Assembly: GCA_029248485.1 (NCBI GenBank)
Contig: JAQWJG010000054.1
Coordinates: 1-15,716 of the forward strand
Origin: SAR86 cluster bacterium
GTDB taxonomy: Bacteria > Pseudomonadota > Gammaproteobacteria > SAR86 > D2472
Direction of reading: 5' to 3'
DNA length: 15,716 bases
In this document: piece by piece, positions 1 through 7,045 of the stretch
How the letters are laid out: every line of letters begins with the position of its first letter
Position numbering within the stretch: position 1 is the first letter of the stretch
The notes under the pieces: model-generated
Seen by the model: the letters and a program-made list of their open reading frames with translations, nothing else
The model's database searches: none
Told to the model about the DNA's origin: nothing
Position numbers and translations under genes: made by a program

Positions 1-197
1 AAGCTACAGCAGAAGAGGAAGCTCCAGCAGCTGAAGAAACACCAGCAGAAGAAGAAGCTCCAGCAGCTGAAGAAACACCAGCAGCTGAAGAAACACCAGC
101 AGAAGAAGAAGCTCCAGCAGCTGAAGAAACACCAGCAGAAGAAGAAGCTCCAGCAGAAGAGTCTGAAGAAGAATCTTCAGATGATGAGAAGAAATAG
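1..197 (+). CDS. rpsP: 30S ribosomal protein S16 (bS16), C-terminal acidic tail only (5' end outside window)
   Basis: An open frame enters the window at its left edge (first full codon at position 3) and stops at TAG 195-197. All 64 visible codons encode an acidic Ala/Glu/Pro/Thr tract ending in a Glu/Ser/Asp-rich stretch and two lysines. No folded S16 core is visible. The assignment rests on context: rimM, trmD and rplS follow directly, and rpsP is the gene that precedes rimM in this conserved operon. Canonical S16 is about 80-90 residues and ends soon after its core, so a tail of this size would be a large extension; long C-terminal extensions of S16 are known in some bacterial groups. S16 is an early-assembling 30S protein, and RimM, encoded next, acts in 30S maturation. 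The alternative is an unrelated acidic protein inserted upstream of rimM. Reading the upstream sequence would settle this. Confidence 0.72.
   Translation, partial: ATAEEEAPAAEETPAEEEAPAAEETPAAEETPAEEEAPAAEETPAEEEAPAEESEEESSDDEKK
9..152 (+). repeat. In-frame 18-bp tandem repeat, 8 units, encoding an Ala/Glu/Pro hexapeptide array
   Basis: Eight consecutive 18-bp units fill these 144 bases without a break. Two unit types alternate imperfectly: AEEEAP (gcagaagaagaagctcca) and AAEETP (gcagctgaagaaacacca). The order is a-b-a-b-b-a-b-a, so the array can also be read as 36-bp repeats with one extra half unit. Copies are nearly identical at DNA level (for example one GAG for GAA in the first unit), which suggests recent expansion by slippage or unequal recombination rather than old divergence. 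The repeat keeps the reading frame and lies in the presumed S16 tail. Confidence 0.95.
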
Positions 198-720
198 CTC
201 AGTAGATCTTTCACTGTTTCTCCTAATTGCCAAAATAGGCAAAACAAGAGGCCTTAAAGGCGAGTTTTTTCTGAGATCATACGCTCAGAATCCAGAAACC
301 CTCTTTTCCTTCGAAAAGTTTTATGCTCTTTCAACATCAGCAATGGAAGAAGTTCATTTTGAATTCATGAGAGAAAGTAATTCAAATATTGTGGCAAAAC
401 TTAAATCCATCAATGATATTGATGAAATAAAAGCATATGGTCAAAAGGATATATTTGTACTTAAATCAGAGTTACCCAAATTGGATGAGAATGAAGCCTA
501 TTGGTTTGAACTAGAAGGAATGCAGGTAACAAATCTTGAGGGTCAGCATCTTGGCCAGGTTCAAGAGGTAAATAATTTTGGTGCAAGTGATGTACTAGAG
601 GTTAAATCGACCAACAAAAAAATAAAAAACCTCTTAATTCCATTTATCAAAAACAGAGTGATTATCTCAATTGATAAATCAAAAAATTCTATTCTAGTTG
701 ATTGGCAGGAAGATTATTAA
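181..720 (+). CDS. rimM: Ribosome maturation factor RimM
   Basis: RimM binds the 30S subunit and helps mature the 16S rRNA 3' major (head) domain, in the cytoplasm. The 179-residue product matches the family length. The N-terminal RimM domain begins near residue 15 with the typical IAKIGKTRGLKGEF stretch. The C-terminal PRC-barrel runs from about residue 103 (AYWFELEGM, then GASDVLEV and LLIPF) to the end, closing with ILVDWQEDY, as RimM proteins usually do. There are two adjacent ATG codons at 181 and 184 and no later start before the conserved core. The gene therefore begins inside the last codons of the upstream rpsP frame (14-17 nt overlap), which implies coupled translation. trmD follows after 5 nt. 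Identification is firm; which of the two ATGs is used is not decided. Confidence 0.95.
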   Translation: MMRRNSSVDLSLFLLIAKIGKTRGLKGEFFLRSYAQNPETLFSFEKFYALSTSAMEEVHFEFMRESNSNIVAKLKSINDIDEIKAYGQKDIFVLKSELPKLDENEAYWFELEGMQVTNLEGQHLGQVQEVNNFGASDVLEVKSTNKKIKNLLIPFIKNRVIISIDKSKNSILVDWQEDY

Positions 721-725
721 GCTAT

Positions 726-1457
726 ATGTATATCAATATTATTACTTTGTTTCCAGAAATTTTTGAAGCATTAAAATATGGCTTGCTTGGTCAAGCCATA
801 GACAGAGAAGATATTAAAATTAATATCTTTAATTTGCGAGATCATCAAATTAACAAGCATGGCCATGTTGATGATAAACCATATGGCGGGGGAGAAGGCA
901 TGGTTTTGATGGCAGAGCCTTTAGAGAAATCACTCAAGGATATTCCAGTCGATACCCTGGGGAGAGTCATTAACTTATCTCCGCAAGGCAGTCTTTTAAA
1001 TCATAAAAAAGCTAAAGAGCTATCATCTTTAAAAAGCATCACAATTATTGCAGGAAGATACGAGGGAATTGATGAGAGATTTATTTCACAATACGTTGAT
1101 GAGGAAATTTCAATTGGTGATTTTATTTTAAGCGGCGGAGAATTTGCTGCATTGAATTTAATCGACTCTTTATCAAGATTTATTCCTGGCGTAATTGGTA
1201 ACAAAAAATCTGTTGAACAGGATTCATTAAGTCAAGGTCTTTTGAAAGGACCAGCATTCACTAGACCAGAAAATTTTAATTCAGAACTAGTCCCAGAGAT
1301 ACTATTGTCAGGAGATCATAAAAAAATACAAGAATGGAAAGAAAATCAGGCTTTGATAAGAACTTTTGAAAGAAGACCTGAATTATTAAAAAGTGTAAAA
1401 TTAACAAAAAAACAAAAAAAACTCTTGGAAGATTTGGCTTCTAAGCGTATCCTATAG
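726..1457 (+). CDS. trmD: tRNA (guanine-N1-)-methyltransferase TrmD
   Basis: TrmD transfers a methyl group from S-adenosylmethionine to N1 of G37 in tRNAs with a G36-G37 sequence, which prevents +1 frameshifting. The product is 243 residues from the ATG at 726, close to the family norm of about 250. Visible signatures are [13 protein letters not shown] at the N-terminus, [11 protein letters not shown] near 53-62, LSPQG 84-88, GRYEGIDER 110-118 and [11 protein letters not shown] 129-139 of the SPOUT trefoil knot. Arg151 (SRFIPG) and Asp166 (SVEQDS) match the catalytic Arg and Asp of the family. An in-frame ATG exists at 702 inside rimM, but the eight extra residues have no family counterpart, so 726 is preferred. 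An AGGAAG at 707-712 may serve as ribosome binding site, although 13 nt is a long spacing. Confidence 0.97.
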   Translation: MYINIITLFPEIFEALKYGLLGQAIDREDIKINIFNLRDHQINKHGHVDDKPYGGGEGMVLMAEPLEKSLKDIPVDTLGRVINLSPQGSLLNHKKAKELSSLKSITIIAGRYEGIDERFISQYVDEEISIGDFILSGGEFAALNLIDSLSRFIPGVIGNKKSVEQDSLSQGLLKGPAFTRPENFNSELVPEILLSGDHKKIQEWKENQALIRTFERRPELLKSVKLTKKQKKLLEDLASKRIL

Positions 1458-1467
1458 CTCATTTTTT

Positions 1468-1470
1468 AGG
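1468..1470 (+). promoter_or_regulatory. Ribosome binding site of rplS that supports the extended L19 start
   Basis: AGG at 1468-1470 (in TTTTTTAGG) lies 7 nt before the ATG at 1478. It lies just after the trmD stop and supports starting L19 at 1478, with its full acidic extension. The only other in-frame ATG before the L19 core is at residue 34, and it would leave most of the extension in place. Confidence 0.6.
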
Positions 1471-1477
1471 CAAAATC

Positions 1478-1771
1478 ATGGCAGACAAAGAAAACGAAAA
1501 TTTAGACGCAACAACAGCTGAAAATGTTGACGCAAAAGAAACAGTTTCAGAGGATTCTTCAGCTGAAGAATCATCAATGGAAGCCGAAGAATCTTCAGAA
1601 GCTCCCTCTGAAGAGCTAGCAGCAGAAGACACTTCAGCAAACGAAGATGCTTCACCAGAAGAGACACCAGCATCAGAAGAGGTTCCATTAGAAGAAACAA
1701 CTGCTAAAGACGAATCAGTTGCTGATGACCAGCCTGAAGAAGTAACCGCTCCAGTAACAACTGATGAGAAA
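1478..1771 (+). other. Acidic low-complexity N-terminal extension of L19 (residues 1-98)
   Basis: This segment is predicted to be disordered: no hydrophobic blocks and dense Glu/Ser/Thr/Ala/Pro. It carries two clear hexads, SPEETP and ASEEVP (residues 59-70, bases 1652-1687), of the same x-x-E-E-x-P form as the AAEETP units in the presumed S16 tail at the start of the window. Whether the segment stays on the mature ribosome or is clipped cannot be read from sequence. Confidence 0.8.
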
Positions 1772-2122
1772 TCACCTGCGCAAATCATTGAATCATTTGA
1801 GGCAAGCCAATTAAAAGATGGAATCCCGTCATTCAGACCTGGAGATACCGTTGTGGTTTCTGTAAAGGTTAGAGAAGGTGAAAGAACTAGACTTCAAGCT
1901 TTTGAGGGAGTGGTAATGAATATCAAAAATGCTGGTTTAAATTCAGCCTTTATAGTTAGAAAAATATCTAGCGGCATTGGTGTTGAAAGAACTTTCCAAC
2001 TTCATAGCCCAATGATTGATTCAATCACCGTTAAAAGAAAAGGGGACGTTAGGCAAGCTAAGCTTTATTACCTCCGAGAAAGATCTGGAAGATCTGCAAG
2101 AATTAAAGAAAGATTAGATTAA
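1478..2122 (+). CDS. rplS: 50S ribosomal protein L19 (bL19) with long acidic N-terminal extension
   Basis: The protein has 214 residues where E. coli L19 has 115. Residues from about 100 to the end form a complete L19 core: [76 protein letters not shown]19 lies at the 30S-50S interface of the large subunit. Residues 1-98 are low complexity, rich in Glu, Asp, Ser, Thr, Ala and Pro, with 35 acidic and 4 basic residues by my count. There is no ATG, GTG or TTG in frame just before the core, so the core cannot be made without at least most of the extension. It is the last ribosomal gene of the rpsP-rimM-trmD-rplS operon; xerD starts 4 nt later. Core identity is certain; the role of the extension is unknown. 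Confidence 0.97.
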   Translation: MADKENENLDATTAENVDAKETVSEDSSAEESSMEAEESSEAPSEELAAEDTSANEDASPEETPASEEVPLEETTAKDESVADDQPEEVTAPVTTDEKSPAQIIESFEASQLKDGIPSFRPGDTVVVSVKVREGERTRLQAFEGVVMNIKNAGLNSAFIVRKISSGIGVERTFQLHSPMIDSITVKRKGDVRQAKLYYLRERSGRSARIKERLD

Positions 2123-2126
2123 TCCC

Positions 2127-3029
2127 ATGCCTTCTGACCTAAAAAAGGATCCATTGGTAGATTCTTTTTTATCAAGTCTTCGACTTGAAAAAGGTTTGTC
2201 TGAAAACACAATAAAAGCTTATTCAAATGATTGTCAGGCATTTATTAAATGGCTATTTTTAAATGAGAGATGTGAAGTAATTGATACAACTGAAAGAGAC
2301 ATAGAGAATTATTTAAAGTATTTTCAAAGCATCAGCCTATCCAACACATCAATCAATAGAAAACTCTCATCTTTAAAACATTTTTTTAATCATTTAAGTA
2401 AAAAAAAACTTTTAAAATCTAACCCCGTTATAAATATTTCAGGACTTAAAAGTGCCAAGGCTTTGCCAAAGTCTTTATCAATTATTGATGTGAAAAGCTT
2501 AATTGATGCTCCGGATTGCTCTAATTTTGTTGGATTAAGAGATAGGACCATGATAGAGCTCATGTACGCTACTGGCGTAAGAATTAGCGAACTTATTAAC
2601 CTAAAATATACAAGCATTGACTTAAATAGATCACTGATAAAGGTAATGGGCAAGGGCGGAAAGGAGAGAATGATTCCTTTTGGGGACGATGCCCTTTCAT
2701 GGTTAATTAAATATATTGAGTTTAGACGAAAGAATAATTTATCTTTAAACTCGAGAGATTTCTTCATTAGTCAACAAGGTAAGAAGATTACACGACAAGC
2801 TTTTTGGCACAGACTTAAGATTTATCTTAAAGCAACAAATCTACCTATGGATATCTCTCCCCATACTCTAAGACACGCATTTGCAACTCATTTATTGAAT
2901 AATGGTGCAGATCTAAGATCGGTTCAAATGTTGCTGGGTCATAGTGATCTCTCTACAACTCAGATATATACTCATATTGCCAAACAAAGGTTAAGTGATA
3001 TGGTGAAACAGCATCATCCAAGAGGTTAA
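2127..3029 (+). CDS. xerD: Site-specific tyrosine recombinase XerD
   Basis: XerD acts with XerC at dif sites to resolve chromosome dimers at the septum. The 300-residue protein has the N-terminal SAM-like core-binding domain (about 8-95) and the C-terminal catalytic domain (about 112-300). Catalytic residues are all visible: Arg152 (ATGVRISEL), Lys176 (GKGGKER), His246 and Arg249 (SPHTLRHAFATH), His272 (LLGHSDLSTTQIYTH) and nucleophile Tyr281. These sit 2-4 residues from the E. coli XerD positions. XerD rather than XerC is favoured by ITRQAFWHRLK, NNGADLRSVQMLLGH and the QHHPRG terminus, and by dsbC directly downstream, as in E. coli. It starts 4 nt after rplS with only a weak purine-rich upstream region, so it is probably translated from the same message. 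Confidence 0.95.
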   Translation: MPSDLKKDPLVDSFLSSLRLEKGLSENTIKAYSNDCQAFIKWLFLNERCEVIDTTERDIENYLKYFQSISLSNTSINRKLSSLKHFFNHLSKKKLLKSNPVINISGLKSAKALPKSLSIIDVKSLIDAPDCSNFVGLRDRTMIELMYATGVRISELINLKYTSIDLNRSLIKVMGKGGKERMIPFGDDALSWLIKYIEFRRKNNLSLNSRDFFISQQGKKITRQAFWHRLKIYLKATNLPMDISPHTLRHAFATHLLNNGADLRSVQMLLGHSDLSTTQIYTHIAKQRLSDMVKQHHPRG

Positions 3030-3035
3030 TTTTTT

Positions 3036-3746
3036 ATGAAAATATTCTTCATTATACTTATTTTAATTTTTGCATTTGATGCAAAATCTGATGAGCTTTT
3101 AATTTCATCTAAAATTAATGCAGTGCTTCCTGAAGGAATGTCTGTTCAAAGCGTGAAAGAATCAATGATAGAAAATTTATATGTAGTTGATATTGGAGAT
3201 TTACAGCCTATTTATGCTTCAAAAAATGGAGAATTCTTTTTTTATGGTGAGTTATATGCGGTGAATGGAAATATGCTGCTAAACACCACCAAAGACGAAA
3301 TCAATTTAAAACGAAAAAATATTTTAAATGCAGCGCTGACCGAGGATGATTTTATTACCTTTAAGTCTGATAATGAAAAACATAGGGTGATTATTTTCAC
3401 TGATGTAGATTGCGGGTACTGCAGAAAGTTTCATAATGAAATTAATGATTTCAATGATCTCGGCATAACTGTCAATTATGTTGCATTTCCAAGATCGGGA
3501 TTAGCCTCTGATTCTTATAATAAAATTGTTACAGCTTGGTGCTCAACAGCCCCTAAAGACACTCTAACAAAAATGAAAGAAGGTGCAGACGTACAGCTAT
3601 CGATGTGCCAAAACCACCCTGTTGAAAAACATTTTCTTCTTGGGCAAAAGATTGGCATTACGGGTACTCCAGCTATAATTAAGTCAAATGGAGAGCTGCT
3701 TCCGGGATATCTTCCCCCAGAGGAGCTACTTACTAGATTAAATTAA
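3036..3746 (+). CDS. dsbC: Periplasmic thiol:disulfide interchange protein DsbC
   Basis: DsbC isomerises wrongly paired disulfides in periplasmic proteins and is kept reduced by DsbD. The 236-residue precursor begins with a lysine and a hydrophobic run, followed by DAKS-DE, a likely signal peptide cut near residue 18. Residues from about 19 to 80 match the N-terminal dimerisation domain (GDLQPIYASKNGEFFFYGELY is typical). The thioredoxin fold carries the DsbC active site CGYC at 126-129. The structural cysteine pair is represented by Cys169 and Cys191, and the cis-proline is in GTPA (Pro212). AGAGG at 3021-3025, in the end of xerD, is a good ribosome binding site 10 nt before the start. The adjacency to xerD is the conserved gammaproteobacterial order. 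DsbG is less likely given the CGYC site and length. Confidence 0.93.
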   Translation: MKIFFIILILIFAFDAKSDELLISSKINAVLPEGMSVQSVKESMIENLYVVDIGDLQPIYASKNGEFFFYGELYAVNGNMLLNTTKDEINLKRKNILNAALTEDDFITFKSDNEKHRVIIFTDVDCGYCRKFHNEINDFNDLGITVNYVAFPRSGLASDSYNKIVTAWCSTAPKDTLTKMKEGADVQLSMCQNHPVEKHFLLGQKIGITGTPAIIKSNGELLPGYLPPEELLTRLN

Positions 3747-3748
3747 AT

Positions 3749-5002
3749 ATGACTAAATTAAAAATAGGTATTTGTGGCTGGGGGAATGTTGCAACTGGGC
3801 TGTACGAGCAGTTAGTTAATGGAGATGAAATCTATGCCAATTGGCATATATGTTGTATTGGTGCTCGACGTGACAACCCAAAATGCAATCCAGGCTCAGC
3901 AAAAATTTTAAGAGATATTTTCAAAGTAGTTGAAGAAGACATAGATGTTCTTGTGGAATTAATAGGTGGAGTTGAGACTGCAAAAGATTTAATAACAGCA
4001 GCTCTGAATTCAGGCAAGCATGTTGTCACTGCAAACAAAGCAGTAATTTTTGAGCATGGTGAAGAGCTAATTAATTTAGCAAAAAAAAATAATGTAAAGC
4101 TGTTATTTGAATCAGCTGTGTGTGCAGGCACTCCCGCCATCAAGATGCTTTCAAATGATTTAACTGCAAATAAAATTTCTAAGGTTGCAGGCATGCTTAA
4201 TGGAACAACAAATTTTATTTTAAGCAAAATGGAAGAGGGCGCTTCGTATGAAACTGTGTTACAGGAAGCTCAAGAGAAAGGATATGCAGAGCCTGATCCA
4301 AGTCTAGATGTAAATGGAACTGACGCAGCTCATAAAATTGGAATTCTTGCAGCATTAGCCTTTAATAGCGGTCTTCCTGCATCTAACTTTCATATTGAAG
4401 GCATAGAAAAGATTCAATCAGAGGACTTTATTTATGCAAATGACTTTGATTTAACGGTTAAGCATTTGGCTGTTGCAAAATTAAATGATCATGGAGTTGA
4501 GTTAAGAAGCCACCCTGTAATGCTCAGCAAGAGTTCAAGCTTAGCAGGGTTAAAGGGTGTTAGAAATGGAATTCAGTTCGATACCAGTCTTCTGGGAGAG
4601 TTTCATGTTGCTGGCTCTGGAGCTGGAAGAGAGTCTACAGCATCAGGTTTAATTTCTGATTTATATGCGCTTTCAAATTCAAATGATTCTAACCCAATGC
4701 AATACCCAGATTTTTCTAAAAAACCTAACCTAGTAAATTTTGAGGATTTAATTTTTAAATATTATGTTTACTTACAGGTCAAAGATGAACCTGGTGTTCT
4801 AGCCTTAATTAGTAAAATATTTGCTGGCCAAGGCATAGGTTTTGATAAGGTCATTCAAAAAGATCAGTTGGATAATGGTAATGTGCCTGTAGTAATTTTT
4901 ACTGATCCAATTATTGAAAAAGGGATGCAAATTGCTTTGCAGGATTTAAAAAATCATCCAGTCATCCTAAATTCTAAAATTATTAGAATTGAGGATTTGT
5001 AA
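3749..5002 (+). CDS. hom: Homoserine dehydrogenase (monofunctional, with C-terminal ACT domain)
   Basis: The enzyme reduces aspartate semialdehyde to homoserine with NAD(P)H, the branch point to threonine and methionine. The 417-residue protein has an N-terminal Rossmann fold (GICGWGNVATG, 7-17), the VTANKAV motif with Lys97, and the substrate/catalytic segment YAEPDPSLDVNGTDAAHK with Glu181, Asp187, Asp192 and Lys196. GSGAGRESTASG at 289-300 is the family signature near the C-terminal side of the catalytic domain. Residues of about 338-417 (YVYLQVKDEPGVLALISKIF) form an ACT domain, which in this family is associated with threonine feedback control. There is no aspartokinase domain, unlike ThrA of E. 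coli. It starts 2 nt after dsbC and overlaps thrC by one base (TAATG), so the two pathway enzymes are translationally coupled. Confidence 0.97.
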   Translation: MTKLKIGICGWGNVATGLYEQLVNGDEIYANWHICCIGARRDNPKCNPGSAKILRDIFKVVEEDIDVLVELIGGVETAKDLITAALNSGKHVVTANKAVIFEHGEELINLAKKNNVKLLFESAVCAGTPAIKMLSNDLTANKISKVAGMLNGTTNFILSKMEEGASYETVLQEAQEKGYAEPDPSLDVNGTDAAHKIGILAALAFNSGLPASNFHIEGIEKIQSEDFIYANDFDLTVKHLAVAKLNDHGVELRSHPVMLSKSSSLAGLKGVRNGIQFDTSLLGEFHVAGSGAGRESTASGLISDLYALSNSNDSNPMQYPDFSKKPNLVNFEDLIFKYYVYLQVKDEPGVLALISKIFAGQGIGFDKVIQKDQLDNGNVPVVIFTDPIIEKGMQIALQDLKNHPVILNSKIIRIEDL

Positions 5003-6378
5003 TGCTTTTTCACTCAAGCAGAGGAAAAGACCCCGATAAAGATTTTGCATCAATTTTAATGCAAGGTCTTGCTGATGATGGCGGTCTTTTTATGCCGGAT
5101 CACTGGCCGCAAGTAGATTTAGATGAAATCAAGTCCAAAACATCATTTGTGGATATAGCGAAATGCATTGTGCCTTTATTTACATCCTCGTCTTTTTCTC
5201 GTGATGAAACAATAAATATAGTTGAATCAACTTGGCATGATTTTGAACACCAAGATCTCATTGGTATAAAAGATTTTAATTCAGTTTCAATTCTTGAGCT
5301 GTTTCATGGGCCTACTGCAGCATTTAAAGATTTTGGGTTACAGCTAGCTGCTGCATTTTTTAATCAGGTCTTAGAGGCTGAAAATAAAACTGCAATCGTA
5401 CTTGGTGCAACCTCTGGTGATACGGGCTCAGCTGCAATTGATGCATGTAAGAATTATGGTCGAATTAAGAGCTTTATTATGCTTCCAAATGGAAATATGT
5501 CTGAAGTTCAGCGCAGGCAAATGAGTACTATCAAGGCTTCAAATGTTTTTGCCCTAAGGATTAACGGCACTTTTGATGATTGCCAAGACTTGGTAAAACT
5601 TGCTTTTAAAAAACGTGATTTTTTAAATAATGATCAATATTTATTAGCAGTTAACTCAATTAATTGGACTCGAATAATCGGTCAAATTTGTTATTACTTT
5701 TATGCTTATAATCAATTACATCAAAAAAGCAACTTAAATTTTTCCATCCCTACAGGAAATTTTGGTAATGTGTTTGCTTGTTACTCTGCTCATAAAATGG
5801 GATTACCAATTAACAAAATTTCTGTAGCTGTCAATGAAAATGATATCTTGCATCGATTTTTTAGTGATAATAATTATTCAAAGCAATTTGTACATGAAAC
5901 TATTTCTCCAAGCATGGATATAAGCGTTGCTAGCAATTTTGAAAGATTGGTCTATGATCTCTTTTTGGATAGGGATTCTAACAAATGCTCGAAAATGTTT
6001 GATAATTTTCCAGCCAATCCTATTGAGCTTGATCCTGCAACTTGGCAAAAGAAAGATCGCCTTTTTTCTTCTAGTAAAGTTAATGATTTGGATACGAAAA
6101 AAATAATTCAGGAAACTCATCAATTGTTTGACTATATCTTAGACCCTCATACAGCTGTTGCTGCTATTGAAGCATTTAATAAAAGTGATGAAAATAATCA
6201 TTATGTTGTTCTATCTACAGCACATCCAGCCAAGTTTCCTAAAGTCTATGAAGAATTAAACATACAAATAAAGTCTTTGCCTGTTGCGTTAAAAGGTTTG
6301 TTTAAGAAAGAGGAGTTTCTGCATTCATTTGATGCAGATTACAATCAAATCGTTAGCTTTATTAATCATAACAACTAA
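5002..6378 (+). CDS. thrC: Threonine synthase
   Basis: This PLP enzyme converts O-phosphohomoserine to threonine. The 458-residue length matches the long, gammaproteobacterial/fungal-type threonine synthases. The N-terminus (SSRG, then LADDGGLFMP at 23-32) is characteristic. The PLP lysine is Lys109 in FHGPTAAFKDFG. GATSGDTGSAA (135-145) and PTGNFGNVFACY (250-261) are the cofactor-binding loops, and LDPHTAVAA is conserved near the C-terminal third. The ATG shares its A with the hom stop codon, and GAGG at 4991-4994 provides a ribosome binding site inside hom. No homoserine kinase (thrB) is present in the window; in Pseudomonas that gene lies elsewhere, so its absence here is not surprising. 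Confidence 0.97.
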   Translation: MLFHSSRGKDPDKDFASILMQGLADDGGLFMPDHWPQVDLDEIKSKTSFVDIAKCIVPLFTSSSFSRDETINIVESTWHDFEHQDLIGIKDFNSVSILELFHGPTAAFKDFGLQLAAAFFNQVLEAENKTAIVLGATSGDTGSAAIDACKNYGRIKSFIMLPNGNMSEVQRRQMSTIKASNVFALRINGTFDDCQDLVKLAFKKRDFLNNDQYLLAVNSINWTRIIGQICYYFYAYNQLHQKSNLNFSIPTGNFGNVFACYSAHKMGLPINKISVAVNENDILHRFFSDNNYSKQFVHETISPSMDISVASNFERLVYDLFLDRDSNKCSKMFDNFPANPIELDPATWQKKDRLFSSSKVNDLDTKKIIQETHQLFDYILDPHTAVAAIEAFNKSDENNHYVVLSTAHPAKFPKVYEELNIQIKSLPVALKGLFKKEEFLHSFDADYNQIVSFINHNN

Positions 6379-6389
6379 TTTTTTAATTT

Positions 6390-6968
6390 ATGAATATTCC
6401 AAAGATAGTCAAAACTTCAACAACGGATTTAGAGCGTGTGAAAGGTGTTCTCAAACTAGGTTTTGCTTCAGATGCGTTGCTAAGATGGGTTTTTCCTGAC
6501 GCCTCATCTTACCTAAAGAGCTTTGATAAATGGATGGAGGAGTTTTCAAAAATTGCCTTTGAAAATAATATTGTTTATTCAGAAAAAAATTTTTTTGGTT
6601 CCTCCTTGTGGCATCCTCCAGGCGTTTTATTTGATAGCACAGTCTTAGAGCCCACCTTTGCTTCTATACCTGACGATCGAATTGAGGCGGCAGCTAAGTT
6701 TTTTGAAGAATTTGAAAAATATCATCCTGAAGATGCTTGGTATCTAGCATTTATTGCGGTTGATCCAGCTCAGCAAAGAAAAGGAATCGGATCTTTTTTA
6801 CTTAAAGAAGCTTTGCAAATGATAGATAAAAGAGGTGATAAAGCTTATCTAGAAGCCTCTAATGAGCAAAATAAGGCTTTGTATGAAAGACATGGCTTTG
6901 TAGAAATAGGAAGAGTTCAATTTGCAGATTCTCCGCCTGCATTTCCAATGATTCGAGAAGCGAAATAA
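6390..6968 (+). CDS. GNAT family N-acetyltransferase, substrate unknown
   Basis: A 192-residue protein with a GNAT fold. Acetyl-CoA binding motif A is clear: AFIAVDPAQQRKGIGSFLL (120-138), with the Q-x-x-G-x-G pyrophosphate loop at Gln129, Gly132 and Gly134. Motif B-like ASNEQNKALYERHGF (156-170) follows. The N-terminal half has SLWHPPG (72-78) and YHPEDAWYLAF, features I associate with the puromycin acetyltransferase-like branch. The substrate cannot be deduced. It sits between thrC (12 nt upstream) and prfB, a position held by recJ in E. coli, but the gene is unrelated to RecJ. No Shine-Dalgarno sequence precedes the ATG (the upstream bases are mostly T and A). The gap of about 77 nt to prfB is one of the widest on this strand; I see no convincing promoter or terminator in it. 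Confidence 0.85.
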   Translation: MNIPKIVKTSTTDLERVKGVLKLGFASDALLRWVFPDASSYLKSFDKWMEEFSKIAFENNIVYSEKNFFGSSLWHPPGVLFDSTVLEPTFASIPDDRIEAAAKFFEEFEKYHPEDAWYLAFIAVDPAQQRKGIGSFLLKEALQMIDKRGDKAYLEASNEQNKALYERHGFVEIGRVQFADSPPAFPMIREAK

Positions 6969-7045
6969 GAGTGTTTCACATGCTTTGCAGATCTTTATTC
7001 TATTAACTGTTTCATAGATTAGCTAAAGATATTAAAATGAAAACC

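Noticed and set aside
1..197. Direct repeats at the left edge as a possible CRISPR array
   Set aside because: The units are 18 bp with no spacers, in frame and protein-coding with a biased Ala/Glu/Pro composition; this is a coding tandem repeat.
702..725. Upstream ATG giving TrmD eight extra residues
   Set aside because: It lies inside rimM and the extra residues precede the conserved [13 protein letters not shown] start seen across TrmD proteins; 726 is preferred.
1459..1788. Minus-strand open frame of 109 codons rich in Ser and Ala
   Set aside because: It is the antisense shadow of the Glu/Ser/Ala codons of the L19 extension; no ribosome binding site or family similarity.
6969..7045. Possible promoter for prfB in the gap after the GNAT gene
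   Set aside because: The best boxes (TTTCAC and TATTCT, 16 bp apart) match the consensus poorly at -35; not strong enough to list in AT-rich DNA.
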